A stretch of 64,000 nt of DNA from JAJECS01 sp965262745 (GTDB lineage: Bacteria; Chloroflexota; UBA11872): NCBI GenBank assembly GCA_965262745.1, contig OZ253558.1:2356001-2420000 (forward strand). The letters are read 5' to 3'. How positions within the stretch are numbered: position 1 is the stretch's first letter; every line of letters starts with the position of its first letter. A model generated the notes under the pieces. That model saw only the letters and a program-made list of their open reading frames with translations. It searched no databases and was not told where the DNA came from. The translations under genes and the position numbers were made by a program. Positions 18,312 to 26,690 of this stretch are shown here, piece after piece.

Positions 18312-18521
18312 CTAGCCGTCCCCGCGCGACAACGCGGTGACGATGCGGTAGAAGGCGTAGCCGGAGCCGAGGAGACCGAGCATCAATCCCACAAGCAAAA
18401 AGAGCGGGCTGAGATCCAACCGCTCATCGAGCCACCGACCCCCGAGGATGCCGACGATGAACATCGCCCCGACCAGCGAGCCGAACTGAAGCGCCAACGC
18501 CGCCGCGCGCAGCAGCCCCAT
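18312..18521 (-). CDS. atpI: AtpZ/AtpI-family ATP synthase accessory protein
   Basis: A 69-residue protein with two membrane segments separated by a short polar turn (GGRWLDERLDLSP), the hallmark of the small AtpZ/AtpI proteins. Family members help assemble the c-ring and may affect Mg2+ or Ca2+ uptake. It is the first gene of the ATPase operon. A perfect TGTGA-N6-TCACA palindrome is centred about 35 nt before its ATG. Confidence 0.85.
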   Translation of the reverse strand: MGLLRAAALALQFGSLVGAMFIVGILGGRWLDERLDLSPLFLLVGLMLGLLGSGYAFYRIVTALSRGDG

Positions 18522-18547
18522 CGCGACTCAATCCGATCGGAGGACTT

Positions 18548-18563
18548 TGTGAAAACATTCACA
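18548..18563. promoter_or_regulatory. CRP/FNR-type operator upstream of the ATPase operon
   Basis: TGTGAAAACATTCACA: TGTGA and TCACA half-sites with a 6-bp spacer, an exact match to the classical CRP-family consensus. It lies 27-42 nt before the atpI start codon, a position at or near the promoter where a bound regulator would act as repressor or class II activator. The regulator gene is not in this window. Confidence 0.6.
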
Positions 18564-18678
18564 CCCTCGCGAGCCGGGCAAGTCTAGCAAAGGCGTTCTC
18601 GCCCAACAACGCCCGCCGGCACACGCGGACGAACCGCCCGACCCTTCCGGCGGGCGCCGTGGAAACGGGGCTGCTCAG

Positions 18679-18792
18679 CTACGACGCGATCGAGTAGAGC
18701 CAGGTGCCCAGCACCAGACTCAACGCGGCCACGCCGAGCAACACCGCGAGCGCCGTGCGTGAGACGCGCCACTGCTTTGGGCGCTCAACCAT
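18679..18792 (-). CDS. Small single-span membrane protein
   Basis: A 37-residue frame beginning MVERPKQWRVSRTALA. It has a basic N-terminus, one hydrophobic helix of about 18 residues (ALAVLLGVAALSLVLG) and the end WLYSIAS. It is too short for standard gene finders. Support comes from a good promoter (TTGCCG, 17 bp, TACAGT at 18834-18862) and a GAGGA ribosome-binding site 11 nt before the ATG. It lies 157 bp upstream of atpI on the same strand, with an inverted repeat (GCCCGCCGG / CCGGCGGGC, about 18609-18655) between them. Function unknown. Confidence 0.5.
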   Translation of the reverse strand: MVERPKQWRVSRTALAVLLGVAALSLVLGTWLYSIAS

Positions 18793-18833
18793 GTGCGTGG
18801 TGGTCCTCAATAGTCAGGGTGATCGTTTCGCGC

Positions 18834-18862
18834 ACTGTAGGCACGCCGGGCGGCCGCGGCAA
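18834..18862 (-). promoter_or_regulatory. Promoter of the small membrane-protein gene
   Basis: On the minus strand TTGCCG, a 17-bp spacer and TACAGT. The start codon at 18792 follows about 35 nt after the predicted transcription start. Confidence 0.55.
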
Positions 18863-18894
18863 GGCATCCACCGACGTGCGTCCACCGGCGCCTC

Positions 18895-20898
18895 CTACTC
18901 CTCGCCGGATTCCGCTTCCGTCTCCGTCTCCGCCTCCGCCGGCGGATCGATCCAGCGCCAGATCTCGCCGCCCAGCGCCATCGCGTACACCGTGTGGTCC
19001 GTGGCGAAATCGGGTGACGCCACCACGGTGAGCACCGCCAGGTTGCTCAAGCCGGAGTTGATCGCCGCCCACGACGCGCCGCTCGTCGCGCTGCGGTAGA
19101 CCCCGGCGCTGGTCGCGGCAAATACCCGTTCGTCTCCCGGCACCGGTGCGGGCACAACCGCCAGCACAGCCGAGCGCCGGCTCGCCGGATACGTCCCGCT
19201 CCATATATCCGAGAAGCGCTCCGCGGGCTTGAACACTTGGCCCGCGGTGGCAAACATCCACCAGCGATCGTCCACGGTGTAGCCAGCCGGGATGCCCAGC
19301 GCAATCCAGGGCGACGCGGACTCGTGCTCCACGAACCGCTCGAAGGTCGTCCCGCCGTCGGTGCTCAAATGCACGGCCGCCGTGCGCTCGCCCAAGGTCC
19401 CCACGAACACGGTCTGGTCATTGGCAAAGTCGGGACCCGTGGCGATGGCTGCGATGGTCTCCCCGTCAAACTCGTAGTCGATCTGCTTCCACGAATTGCC
19501 GTTGTCGGTGCTCTTGTAGCCGAGGCCCAGCGGGCCGCCCGCGAAGACCGTGCGGTCGCGGCCATACGACGACGACACGGCCACGGCGCGGATCTCATCG
19601 GTTTCGATCCCGCGGTCCAGCTCGCGCCACTCCTCGCCGCCGTCGGTCGTGCGCAGCAGCCCCATCGTGGTTGCGGCGAACACGATGCGATCACGCCGAT
19701 AGTTCGGCGAAATCGCGAAGCCCGTGACGTCCGCGTCCAGGAAGTCCTCGGTGACCGGGGCCCACGACTCACCGCCGTCGGTCGACCGGAACACCCCCGT
19801 GCCGGTTCCCCCGGTGAACATGGTTCCGTCGCGGGCGAAGGCCGGGCTGACCGCCAGCGTGACCCAGTTCTGGCTGGTGATGCCGTTGTTGGCCGCCTCC
19901 CAGGTCGCGCCCAGATCCAGTGACCGATAAAGGCCCGTCTCGTAGGTGCCGGCCCAGATGGTCGGTGTGCCGCCGTCGGCCATCACGGACACGCTCAACA
20001 CGGCGCCCACACTCGCGCCGACCGCGTGCGTCGTCCAAGTTTCGCCGCCGTCCCTGCTCACCAGCACGCCGATGTCGCCCGTACCCGCCACGACGAGTTG
20101 ATCCTCGACGAAGTTTGGCGACATGGCGACGGCGTTGATCGACTGCGACGGCAGGTCCTCGATGGCGGTCCAACGGCGCCCCCCGTCGGCCGAGCGCCAG
20201 AGCCCGTGCTCCTCGGTGCCGATGACGACCACACGCGCGTCCTTGAACGCGGGCGACAGCGCCACGGCCTGCACCGTGGCCCGGCCTACGGTGGACTTGC
20301 CCAGCTGCGTCCAGGTCCGCCCCGCGTCGGTCGAGCGGCACAGGCCGCCGTCCACGATGCCCGCATATACCGCCTGGTCGTTGGTGAAATTCGGCGAGAC
20401 CGCCACGGCCTGCACCGACAACCCGGTGAGCCCGTTGCTGGACGGGTTCCAGCTGCGCCCCCCGTTCGTCGACCGGAACACGCCGTCGGCATCGCTGCCC
20501 AGGAACGCCATGCGGTCCGTGTCGTAGGCCGGCGATAGCCCGATCGCCACCACGTTGGGCATGGTGCTCCAAAAGGCGAGTTGGTTCCACGTGTCGCCGC
20601 GATCGAACGACTTGAACGCCCCGCCGCCAACCACCCCCAGGAAGACGGTGCCGTCCTCGCTGACGGCCGGCGAGGCGGCCAGCGCTTGCACATACGGGCT
20701 GGTGAGATTGCGGTTGGAAATCCGCCAGGAGTCGCCGCCGTCGTCCGACACGTAGACCCCGGACATGGTGCCGGCAAAGAGCCGCCGCGCCCCCTCGGCC
20801 TGATCGGCGCCGGCGATCGCCGTGATCGTGCCGCCGGCCCGGCCGCCGACGCGCTGCCATTCGTTCACGAGTGGCGCTTCGTCGATTATCGCTGCCAT
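18895..20898 (-). CDS. BNR/Asp-box beta-propeller protein (sortilin/Ycf48-like)
   Basis: A 667-residue protein built almost entirely from repeats of about 45-50 residues. Each ends in an Asp-box of the form S-x-D-G-G-x-x-W (for example SDDGGDSW, STDAGRTW, SRDGGETW, STDGGESW), with about a dozen boxes in all. Most repeats also contain an AxSPxFxxDxTVFxG-type strand. Such repeats form multi-bladed propellers as in sialidases, sortilin and the photosystem assembly factor Ycf48. No signal peptide or membrane helix is visible, so a cytoplasmic location or non-classical export is likely. The C-terminus is Glu/Thr-rich. A promoter (TTGTTT, 17 bp, TAGACT) lies at 21027-21055. Function unknown. Confidence 0.85.
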   Translation of the reverse strand: MAAIIDEAPLVNEWQRVGGRAGGTITAIAGADQAEGARRLFAGTMSGVYVSDDGGDSWRISNRNLTSPYVQALAASPAVSEDGTVFLGVVGGGAFKSFDRGDTWNQLAFWSTMPNVVAIGLSPAYDTDRMAFLGSDADGVFRSTNGGRSWNPSSNGLTGLSVQAVAVSPNFTNDQAVYAGIVDGGLCRSTDAGRTWTQLGKSTVGRATVQAVALSPAFKDARVVVIGTEEHGLWRSADGGRRWTAIEDLPSQSINAVAMSPNFVEDQLVVAGTGDIGVLVSRDGGETWTTHAVGASVGAVLSVSVMADGGTPTIWAGTYETGLYRSLDLGATWEAANNGITSQNWVTLAVSPAFARDGTMFTGGTGTGVFRSTDGGESWAPVTEDFLDADVTGFAISPNYRRDRIVFAATTMGLLRTTDGGEEWRELDRGIETDEIRAVAVSSSYGRDRTVFAGGPLGLGYKSTDNGNSWKQIDYEFDGETIAAIATGPDFANDQTVFVGTLGERTAAVHLSTDGGTTFERFVEHESASPWIALGIPAGYTVDDRWWMFATAGQVFKPAERFSDIWSGTYPASRRSAVLAVVPAPVPGDERVFAATSAGVYRSATSGASWAAINSGLSNLAVLTVVASPDFATDHTVYAMALGGEIWRWIDPPAEAETETEAESGEE

Positions 20899-21026
20899 CT
20901 ACCTGCGTCTCCTCTTGCTCAAGGCCCCGACCGGCGGGTGTGACCGCCGACGTTCAGCATTCAGTGGGTAAGGCTTGAAGTGCCGACGCCAGGGCGGGCG
21001 CCGACTGCCGCTCAGCGAGCCCCGCC

Positions 21027-21055
21027 AGTCTACGGGCGTCCGCCACGCGAAACAA
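21027..21055 (-). promoter_or_regulatory. Promoter of the BNR-repeat gene
   Basis: On the minus strand TTGTTT, a 17-bp spacer and TAGACT. This leaves a leader of about 120 nt before the ATG at 20898. Confidence 0.45.
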
Positions 21056-21066
21056 TCCTACCCGGC

Positions 21067-21750
21067 TCACGTCCCACCGCCCGGCACGTTCAATTCTTGC
21101 CCGGCAAAAATGATGTCGGGATCGGCGATCTCGTTCTCGTTGGCGTCAATGAGCTGCTCCCTCGTCACGCCCAGCGTCACGGCAATGAGGTCCAGCGTTT
21201 CACCGGGTTGCACGGTGTACGTCGCCGGAAGCGTCAGCTCCGGGTCCACTTCCGCCTCCGGCGGCAGGATGAGCACCTGCCCCTCGATCAGGTTGTCGGG
21301 GTCGGGGATGCTGTTGAGGCCCAGAATCTTGTCCATGGCCACGCCGTAGAAGTCGGCGATTTGCGACAGGTTGTCACCCAGCCGGACGCGATGGGTCTTG
21401 GGCGTCGGGGTGGGCGCCGGGGTCGGCGTGGGCGTGGCTGGGGGCGTCGGGGTCGGCGTGGGCGAGATCACCACCACCGAGACGGTGGCCGTGGCCGCCG
21501 GCGTCTCCGGGATTGGTGGCGCCGTGACCGCCTCGGGCACCACCACCTGCGCCGAGGGCGCCGCGGCCGCCGCCGCGAGCTGATAGGCGTCTTCCTGCCA
21601 GGCCAGAATGCGCCAGGCGATCAACACGGCCGCCGCCAGCAGCACCACCCGCAGGTAGCGGATCCAATGCCGATCGAGCGGCGCCAGCGCCTCCGGACCG
21701 GAAACCTTGACCCATTCGACATCGGGTGCGGGCATGGGTTCTTGCGACAT
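21067..21750 (-). CDS. Membrane-anchored protein with two LysM domains
   Basis: A 227-residue protein. A cytoplasmic N-terminus of ~30 residues is followed by one membrane helix (VVLLAAAVLIAWRILAW, about 35-51) and an Ala/Val-rich stretch. A Pro/Thr linker (TPTPTPPATPTPTPAP type) leads to two LysM domains at about residues 118-165 and 178-224. Both have the Y/H-x-V-x-x-G-[DE]-[NT]-L-x-x-I-A pattern. LysM domains bind peptidoglycan glycan chains, so the protein probably lies on the outer face of the membrane, attached to the wall. It starts 3 bp after the glycerate kinase stop and is likely co-transcribed with it. Confidence 0.85.
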   Translation of the reverse strand: MSQEPMPAPDVEWVKVSGPEALAPLDRHWIRYLRVVLLAAAVLIAWRILAWQEDAYQLAAAAAAPSAQVVVPEAVTAPPIPETPAATATVSVVVISPTPTPTPPATPTPTPAPTPTPKTHRVRLGDNLSQIADFYGVAMDKILGLNSIPDPDNLIEGQVLILPPEAEVDPELTLPATYTVQPGETLDLIAVTLGVTREQLIDANENEIADPDIIFAGQELNVPGGGT

Positions 21751-21753
21751 CGC

Positions 21754-23157
21754 CTACCAGCCCACCGCGAAATAGAGATCGTTGACATTGGTCTGCGTCG
21801 GCCCCGTCACGATCAGATCGCCTGACGCCTGCAGGAAGGCGTGCGAGTCGTTGGCGGCCAGCGCGCGGTCCGCGTCGATGCCGGCGGCGCGCGCGCGTGC
21901 CACCGTGGCGCCGTCAACCAGGCCGCCGGCGGCGCTGGTGGGGCCGTCGGAGCCGTCGGTGGCCAAGGCCATGACCGCCGCGTTCTGCGTGCCCTCCAGG
22001 GCAATGGCCGCAGCCAGGGCCATCTCCTGGTTCCGCCCGCCGCTGCCCGCGCCGCGCACCGTCACCGTGGTCTCGCCGCCGAAGATCACGCATCCGGGCC
22101 GCGCCACCGGCCGGTCGTGGCGGGCGATGTCCCGCGCCGTGCCGGCCAGCGCGAGCGCGATTTCGCGCGCCTCACCCTCCACCGACGATGTCACGTGCAG
22201 CGCCTCGAACCCGCGCGCCCGCGCCGCCCGCACGGCGGCCCCGGCCGCCTGCGCGTTGTCCGCGATGATCACGTTGCGGACGGCTGCGAGCCGCGCGTCG
22301 CCCGGCTTGGGGCTCTCGTCCTCCGCCCCGGCCGCGCCGCGCTCCAGGTGCTCGCGGATCGCCGGCGGCACGGTGGCGCGCAGGTCAAAGCCGTCGAGGA
22401 CGCGCAGCGCGTCGGCATAGGTCGTGGGGTCGGGCACGGTTGGCCCCGAGGCGATCACGTCCAGCGGATTGTCCACGACGTCGCTCAAAATCAGCGCCAC
22501 CACGCGCGCCGGATGCGCCGCCGCCGCCAGCCGCCCCCCGTGGATCACCGACAGATGCTTGCGCACGGCATTGATGGCATTGATGGTGGCGCCGCAGCGC
22601 AGCAGCTGGTCGGTGAGCTCCTGCAGCGCCTCCAACCCAATGTCCGGCGCCGCGGCCGGGGTGAGACACGACCCTCCGCCCGAGATGCAACAAAGCAGCA
22701 CGTCGCGCGGTCCGGCCTGCCGCGCCATCGCCAGCTGCCGGCGCGCCGCGCGCTCGCCCCGGTGGTCGGGGTAGGGATGAGCCGCTTCCCCGATCTCGAC
22801 TCGCGCCGTCGGCGCCCCGTAGCCGTCTTTCACAATGACAAGCCCGCCGCTGAGCCGGTCGCCGAGCTGCTCCTCGAGGGCGCTCGCCATTCTGGCGCTC
22901 GCCTTGCCGGCGCCCAGGACCACGACGCGGTCGATCTCCGACCAGGGCAGCGCCGCGTCACCGACGTGAAGCGCCGCGGCATCGGCGCGCACGATGGCCT
23001 TCACCGCCGCCGCCGGATCCACGGCGGCAATGCCCGCGCGCCCGATCTCAAGCAGCTGCGCTCGCAGCTTCGAATCCAGCGAGCCGGCCCCCGGGTATGT
23101 GCGCGGTGCGGTCGAGTGTACGCACCTCCACCGCGTCGCCTCGGCCGCCGGCCGCAC
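21754..23157 (-). CDS. Glycerate 2-kinase, MOFRL/DUF4147 family
   Basis: ATP-dependent phosphorylation of D-glycerate to 2-phosphoglycerate. The 467-residue frame contains the two domains of the GckA/TtuD family: an N-terminal DUF4147 domain with VVLGAGKASARMA, SGGGSCLTPAA and LSDVVDNPLDVIASGPTVPDPTTY, and a C-terminal MOFRL domain with FGGETTVTVRG-G-GGRNQEMAL and ATDGSDGPTSAAGG. The family's conserved start (L-x-x-I-x-R-x-G-I-A-A-V-D-P) lies about 30 residues after the annotated ATG. The true start may therefore be a downstream non-ATG codon; a TACACT -10-like box lies inside this extra N-terminal stretch. Confidence 0.88.
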   Translation of the reverse strand: MRPAAEATRWRCVHSTAPRTYPGAGSLDSKLRAQLLEIGRAGIAAVDPAAAVKAIVRADAAALHVGDAALPWSEIDRVVVLGAGKASARMASALEEQLGDRLSGGLVIVKDGYGAPTARVEIGEAAHPYPDHRGERAARRQLAMARQAGPRDVLLCCISGGGSCLTPAAAPDIGLEALQELTDQLLRCGATINAINAVRKHLSVIHGGRLAAAAHPARVVALILSDVVDNPLDVIASGPTVPDPTTYADALRVLDGFDLRATVPPAIREHLERGAAGAEDESPKPGDARLAAVRNVIIADNAQAAGAAVRAARARGFEALHVTSSVEGEAREIALALAGTARDIARHDRPVARPGCVIFGGETTVTVRGAGSGGRNQEMALAAAIALEGTQNAAVMALATDGSDGPTSAAGGLVDGATVARARAAGIDADRALAANDSHAFLQASGDLIVTGPTQTNVNDLYFAVGW

Positions 23158-23286
23158 TGGCGCCGCACCCCCCCTGGCAGCCGGGCCTGCGGGACGTCAA
23201 CCGCCGCGGAAGACTATCCAGCGCGGGCGTAAGATATTGGCGGTCCTAGAGACGCGCGCACCCATGCGGGCAACGGAGGCCGACAC

Positions 23287-24258
23287 ATGGGCGATTGTCG
23301 GTACTGCGGAAAGTCGGCGGGCTTCTTGCGCCGGCAGCACGGCGCCTGTGCCGAGCGGCACGCCCGCGCCAAGCAGACCATTCAGGACCTGTGCGTCACC
23401 GCGGCGCTGCGCGGCGACGGCCTGGACACGCTGCCCGCCAACCTTCGCGAGACCGCCTCGGCAGGGTTCATCGACATGTCCGACGCGACGCTGACCGAGA
23501 CGCTGGCGGACGGCTGGGGCGACGCGGTCGAGACGGCCATGGAAGACCGCGTGATCTCCAGTCAAGAACGGCGCGGGCTGAATCGCTATCGGAGCCGGTT
23601 CAATCTAGGTGCGGGCCAGCTCGACCGCCACGGCCATTTCGAGCAGTTCCGCCGTTCGGCGCTGCTCAGCGTGATCAGCGAGCAGGGCGTGGTGCCGCGC
23701 TACGACCGCCGCTCGGCGCGTTCGGAGTTTGGCCGTCTGCCCTTCAACTTGATGAAGAGCGAAGCGTTGATCTGGCTGTTCAGCGACGTTGGGTACCTGC
23801 GGCAGATCACGCGCCGCGAATTTCGCGGGCAGTCCATGGGCGTGAGCGTCCGCGTGGCCAAGGGCGTCTACGTGCGCCCCGGCTCCTTCCGAGGCCGCGC
23901 CATCGAGTCGACCGCCATGGAGCGCACCGACCACGGGCTGCTCGCGATCACCACCAAGCACATCTACTTCAAGGGCGGCGACAAGAGCTTTCGGGTTCGG
24001 CTGGAGCGCATCGTCTCGTTCGAGCCCTACAGTGACGGGCTGGGCATCATGCGCGACACGGCCCGCGCCGTGCCCGAGGCATTCACGATGGACGGGCTCG
24101 ACGCCTGGTTCGCCATCAACCTCATCGACGCCGTTCTGGATGCGGAAGACGTGACCCTGCCGAAGCGCGATTCGCCGACGTTGGACGACATCGTCGACGC
24201 GACGCCCGACGACGATGATGCGGGCTTGTTCATCACCGGCGCGGGCGCGTCGCTCTAG
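23287..24258 (+). CDS. Unknown protein with N-terminal zinc finger and GRAM/PH-like domain
   Basis: A 323-residue protein. The first 25 residues form a CxxC...HxxC module (C4, C7, H18, C21) starting CRYCGKSAGF. The middle (about residues 25-180) is helical and Arg-rich without a recognised motif. Residues about 185-250 read VAKGVYVRPGSFRG ... GLLAITTKHIYFKGG ... FRVRLERIVSFEPYSDGLGI, a pattern like bacterial PH/GRAM-type domains that sense membranes or proteins. The C-terminus is acidic. A GGAGG Shine-Dalgarno sits 8 nt before the ATG. Related unannotated proteins with the same zinc finger plus PH-like layout are common in bacteria; function unknown. Confidence 0.8.
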   Translation: MGDCRYCGKSAGFLRRQHGACAERHARAKQTIQDLCVTAALRGDGLDTLPANLRETASAGFIDMSDATLTETLADGWGDAVETAMEDRVISSQERRGLNRYRSRFNLGAGQLDRHGHFEQFRRSALLSVISEQGVVPRYDRRSARSEFGRLPFNLMKSEALIWLFSDVGYLRQITRREFRGQSMGVSVRVAKGVYVRPGSFRGRAIESTAMERTDHGLLAITTKHIYFKGGDKSFRVRLERIVSFEPYSDGLGIMRDTARAVPEAFTMDGLDAWFAINLIDAVLDAEDVTLPKRDSPTLDDIVDATPDDDDAGLFITGAGASL

Positions 24259-24303
24259 CGGTCGATCAATTCGTCCGACAGGCCGGCGGGCCGAACCGGT
24301 CCC

Positions 24304-25176
24304 TCAAGCGGGCAGCGCGCAGTAAGCCAGGCCGATGATCCCGGGCCCGACGTGCGCGCCCATCACCGGCGTGAATCCCGTCACGAAGAGATCGTCGGGC
24401 TGGATGTCGCGGCGCACCTGCGCGGCAAGCACCTGTGCCTCGGCCTCGTCCGAGCCGTGGTGCACCGTGACGCCGACATACGCAGCGCCGTTCGTGGCTT
24501 TCGCCACTTGCTGGACCAAGCCCCGCACCGCCCGCTCGCGCGAGCCGAAGCGCGCCCGCACGCCCACCTTGCCGCCGCCGAACCGCACGACGAACGTCGA
24601 TGGCAGGGCGTCCGCCAGGCGCGCCACCAGCCCTGGGACCCGGCCCCCGCGGGCAACGTAGGCCAGGGAATCGAGGACCGCGACGATGGCGCTGTGCGCG
24701 GCCGCCCGCTCGGCCGTCTGCACCACCTCGGTCGCCGCGGCGCCTCCGGCCGCCGCCCGGGCGGCCAACAGCGCGGGAAATCCCGCCGCCATCCCCGCGC
24801 CGCCCGCTTCGACGATATGCACCGGCAGCCGGTGCGCAATGCGCCGCTTGGCGATTTCGGCTGCGTCGGTCATCGTCGAGAGGGTTCGCGGCAGGCACAC
24901 GCACACGGCCGCCCGGGCCCAAGCCGCCGTGGCGTCGAAAACCGCCAGATAGTCGCCCGGCGACATCGTGCTGGTGGTGGGGAGTTCGGGGTCCGTCGCC
25001 AGACGCTTCCAGAACTCCGCCGGCGAGATGTCGTGACCGTCGCGCAACTCCTGGCCGTGCCAGACCAGGATCGTGGGCGCCACGCCAATACCCAACCGCT
25101 CGACCTCTTCGGCCGGCAGACAGGCACTGGAATCGGTGACGACCGCAACCGGCCGCCGATAGTCAGGGCTCGTCAC
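24304..25176 (-). CDS. DegV family fatty-acid-binding protein
   Basis: A 290-residue member of the DegV/FakB family. These proteins bind a fatty acid in a tunnel and present it for phosphorylation by FakA-type kinases. The N-terminal VVTDSSACLP, the TSTMSPGDYLAVF segment (Thr/Ser contacts to the carboxylate) and the C-terminal GAHVGPGIIGLAY histidine motif are all present. It overlaps the upstream PlsY-like gene by 14 bp, which links fatty-acid delivery to glycerol-3-phosphate acylation. No FakA/DAK gene is visible in the window. Confidence 0.9.
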   Translation of the reverse strand: MTSPDYRRPVAVVTDSSACLPAEEVERLGIGVAPTILVWHGQELRDGHDISPAEFWKRLATDPELPTTSTMSPGDYLAVFDATAAWARAAVCVCLPRTLSTMTDAAEIAKRRIAHRLPVHIVEAGGAGMAAGFPALLAARAAAGGAAATEVVQTAERAAAHSAIVAVLDSLAYVARGGRVPGLVARLADALPSTFVVRFGGGKVGVRARFGSRERAVRGLVQQVAKATNGAAYVGVTVHHGSDEAEAQVLAAQVRRDIQPDDLFVTGFTPVMGAHVGPGIIGLAYCALPA

Positions 25177-25780
25177 GGTCCAGGAGGAAGCGGCGGGCCA
25201 TCAGCCGGGCCAAGCCCACGTCCTCGTCGGTGTATACCTTGCGATAGCCGATCAGGCGGCCCAGCACCACCACGCCCACCACGACCCACGCGGTGATGCC
25301 AATGGTCAGCGACTGACCCGTCAGGCTCAGCAGCACCGCCGTGGCAAAAAACCCCGCGATGGCGCCTGGCGCCGAGTCGCGCAGCAGCGCCCGTCCGAGC
25401 ACCAGGCCGGCAAACGCCAGGCACATTTGCCAGGCGCCCAGCGCGGCCAGCAGCGCTCCCGCCGGTCCAATGCCCCGGCCGCCGCGCCACCGCAGCGTGA
25501 CCGGCCAGATGTGCCCCGTAACAGCCGCCATGCCCGCGGCTGCGGACACCTCGTAGGACGCAAACCGCTGCGCCACGACCACCACCAGCACCGGCTTTAG
25601 CGCATCCGCGAACCCGGCCGCCGCGCCGGGCACCGTCCCGAGCCGCTCGATGGCGGCGGAGCCGCTCACGCCCCCCGCTCCCTCGCCGAGCAGGTCGTGG
25701 CCGCGCAGGCGGGCGGCCAGATACGCAATCGGAATGGACCCGATCAGGTATCCCATTAGAACAAGCCAGAAGGCGGTCAT
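25163..25780 (-). CDS. PlsY-like acyl-phosphate:glycerol-3-phosphate acyltransferase, atypical
   Basis: A 205-residue membrane protein with five or six hydrophobic segments, beginning in the PlsY style (LMGYLIGSIPIAYL). The catalytic motifs are altered. The G-S-G-N-x-G-A-T-N loop reads GEGAGGVSGSAA, the G-G-K-G-V-A-T loop reads GGRGIGPAG, and the C-terminal H-R-x-N-I-x-R-L motif is absent; the protein ends soon after a YTDEDVGLARLMARRF segment. It may be a divergent or regulatory paralogue rather than the main enzyme. It is translationally coupled to the DegV gene, which starts inside its 3' end. Confidence 0.75.
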   Translation of the reverse strand: MTAFWLVLMGYLIGSIPIAYLAARLRGHDLLGEGAGGVSGSAAIERLGTVPGAAAGFADALKPVLVVVVAQRFASYEVSAAAGMAAVTGHIWPVTLRWRGGRGIGPAGALLAALGAWQMCLAFAGLVLGRALLRDSAPGAIAGFFATAVLLSLTGQSLTIGITAWVVVGVVVLGRLIGYRKVYTDEDVGLARLMARRFLLDRDEP

Positions 25781-26052
25781 GGCACCTGCTCACGCCGAGG
25801 CGTCGACGCCGCACCGGCAGGCTCGGAGTCTAGCAGCGCCCAATCTGTTATTCCCACACGCCTGGCCGGTAGGTGAGCACCGCAAATGCGCCTCAACCGC
25901 CGCGCTGCCGTCGCCGCGCCAAGCCTCGCCTTCCCCTTTGGGAGCGACTCGGGCTCGAAGGGAGCCCGTCCATCGGGGCCGCCGGGCAACCCGCACCAAT
26001 CCTTCACCCTTTATCCGATGATGTGGCCAGTAAGCCATTGCTGCCACTGCCC

Positions 26053-26634
26053 ATGACCCTCCCCGATCCCACCGACGACGAGCCCATCCAGGGCCCGCGA
26101 TTGCGCCTGCGTCCGATCACACCCGACGACCTGCCCGCCCTCCTGCGCTGGCTCAGCGATCCTGAGGTCATGGCCTTCTACGGCCGCCCGCCCTCTACCC
26201 TCGCCGAGGCCCGTGGCGAGTTTCTCGAACCCTCCAGCCTGCCCTGCTGGAGGTTCATCATCGAAGCCGACGGCCGCGCCATCGGCGAAATTCAGTACTC
26301 CTTCTCGTACGCCGATGTCACCTGGTCGGCCGGTATCGACATCTTCATCGGCGAGCCTGATGCGCGGGACAGTGGTCTGGGCACCGAGGCCATTCGCACC
26401 CTGCTGCAGTTCCTATTCGAGACGAAGGGCGTGAGCCGCGTCGTGATCGACCCCGAGCCGTCCAACCGCCGCGCCATCCGTGCCTACGAAAAGGCCGGTT
26501 TCCGCCTGGACGGCGTCATCCGCCGTCACATGAAGATCGATGGCCGCTGGGCCGACGCCGCCTTCATGACCATCCTGGACGACGAATGGCCTGCCGCGAA
26601 GGCCCGCTGGCAGCCGCCCGCCGGTTCCGCGTGA
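26053..26634 (+). CDS. GNAT N-acetyltransferase, AAC(6')-like, copy 1
   Basis: A 193-residue acetyl-CoA-dependent acyltransferase. Motif A with the acetyl-CoA pyrophosphate loop reads ARDSGLGTEAIR, followed by VVIDPEPSNRRAIRAYEKAGF, a pattern shared with aminoglycoside 6'-acetyltransferases. The real substrate may be something else. The start is set at the ATG beginning MTLPDPTDDEP; an upstream in-frame extension of 60 residues is low-complexity and overlaps repeat-like sequence. A close paralogue, about two thirds identical by eye, lies at 62326-62901. Confidence 0.85.
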   Translation: MTLPDPTDDEPIQGPRLRLRPITPDDLPALLRWLSDPEVMAFYGRPPSTLAEARGEFLEPSSLPCWRFIIEADGRAIGEIQYSFSYADVTWSAGIDIFIGEPDARDSGLGTEAIRTLLQFLFETKGVSRVVIDPEPSNRRAIRAYEKAGFRLDGVIRRHMKIDGRWADAAFMTILDDEWPAAKARWQPPAGSA

Positions 26635-26690
26635 AACCCACCCGCCCTTCCTGTTACAACTAACCAGCCGCCCCTCCCGGAAGCCGCCAC

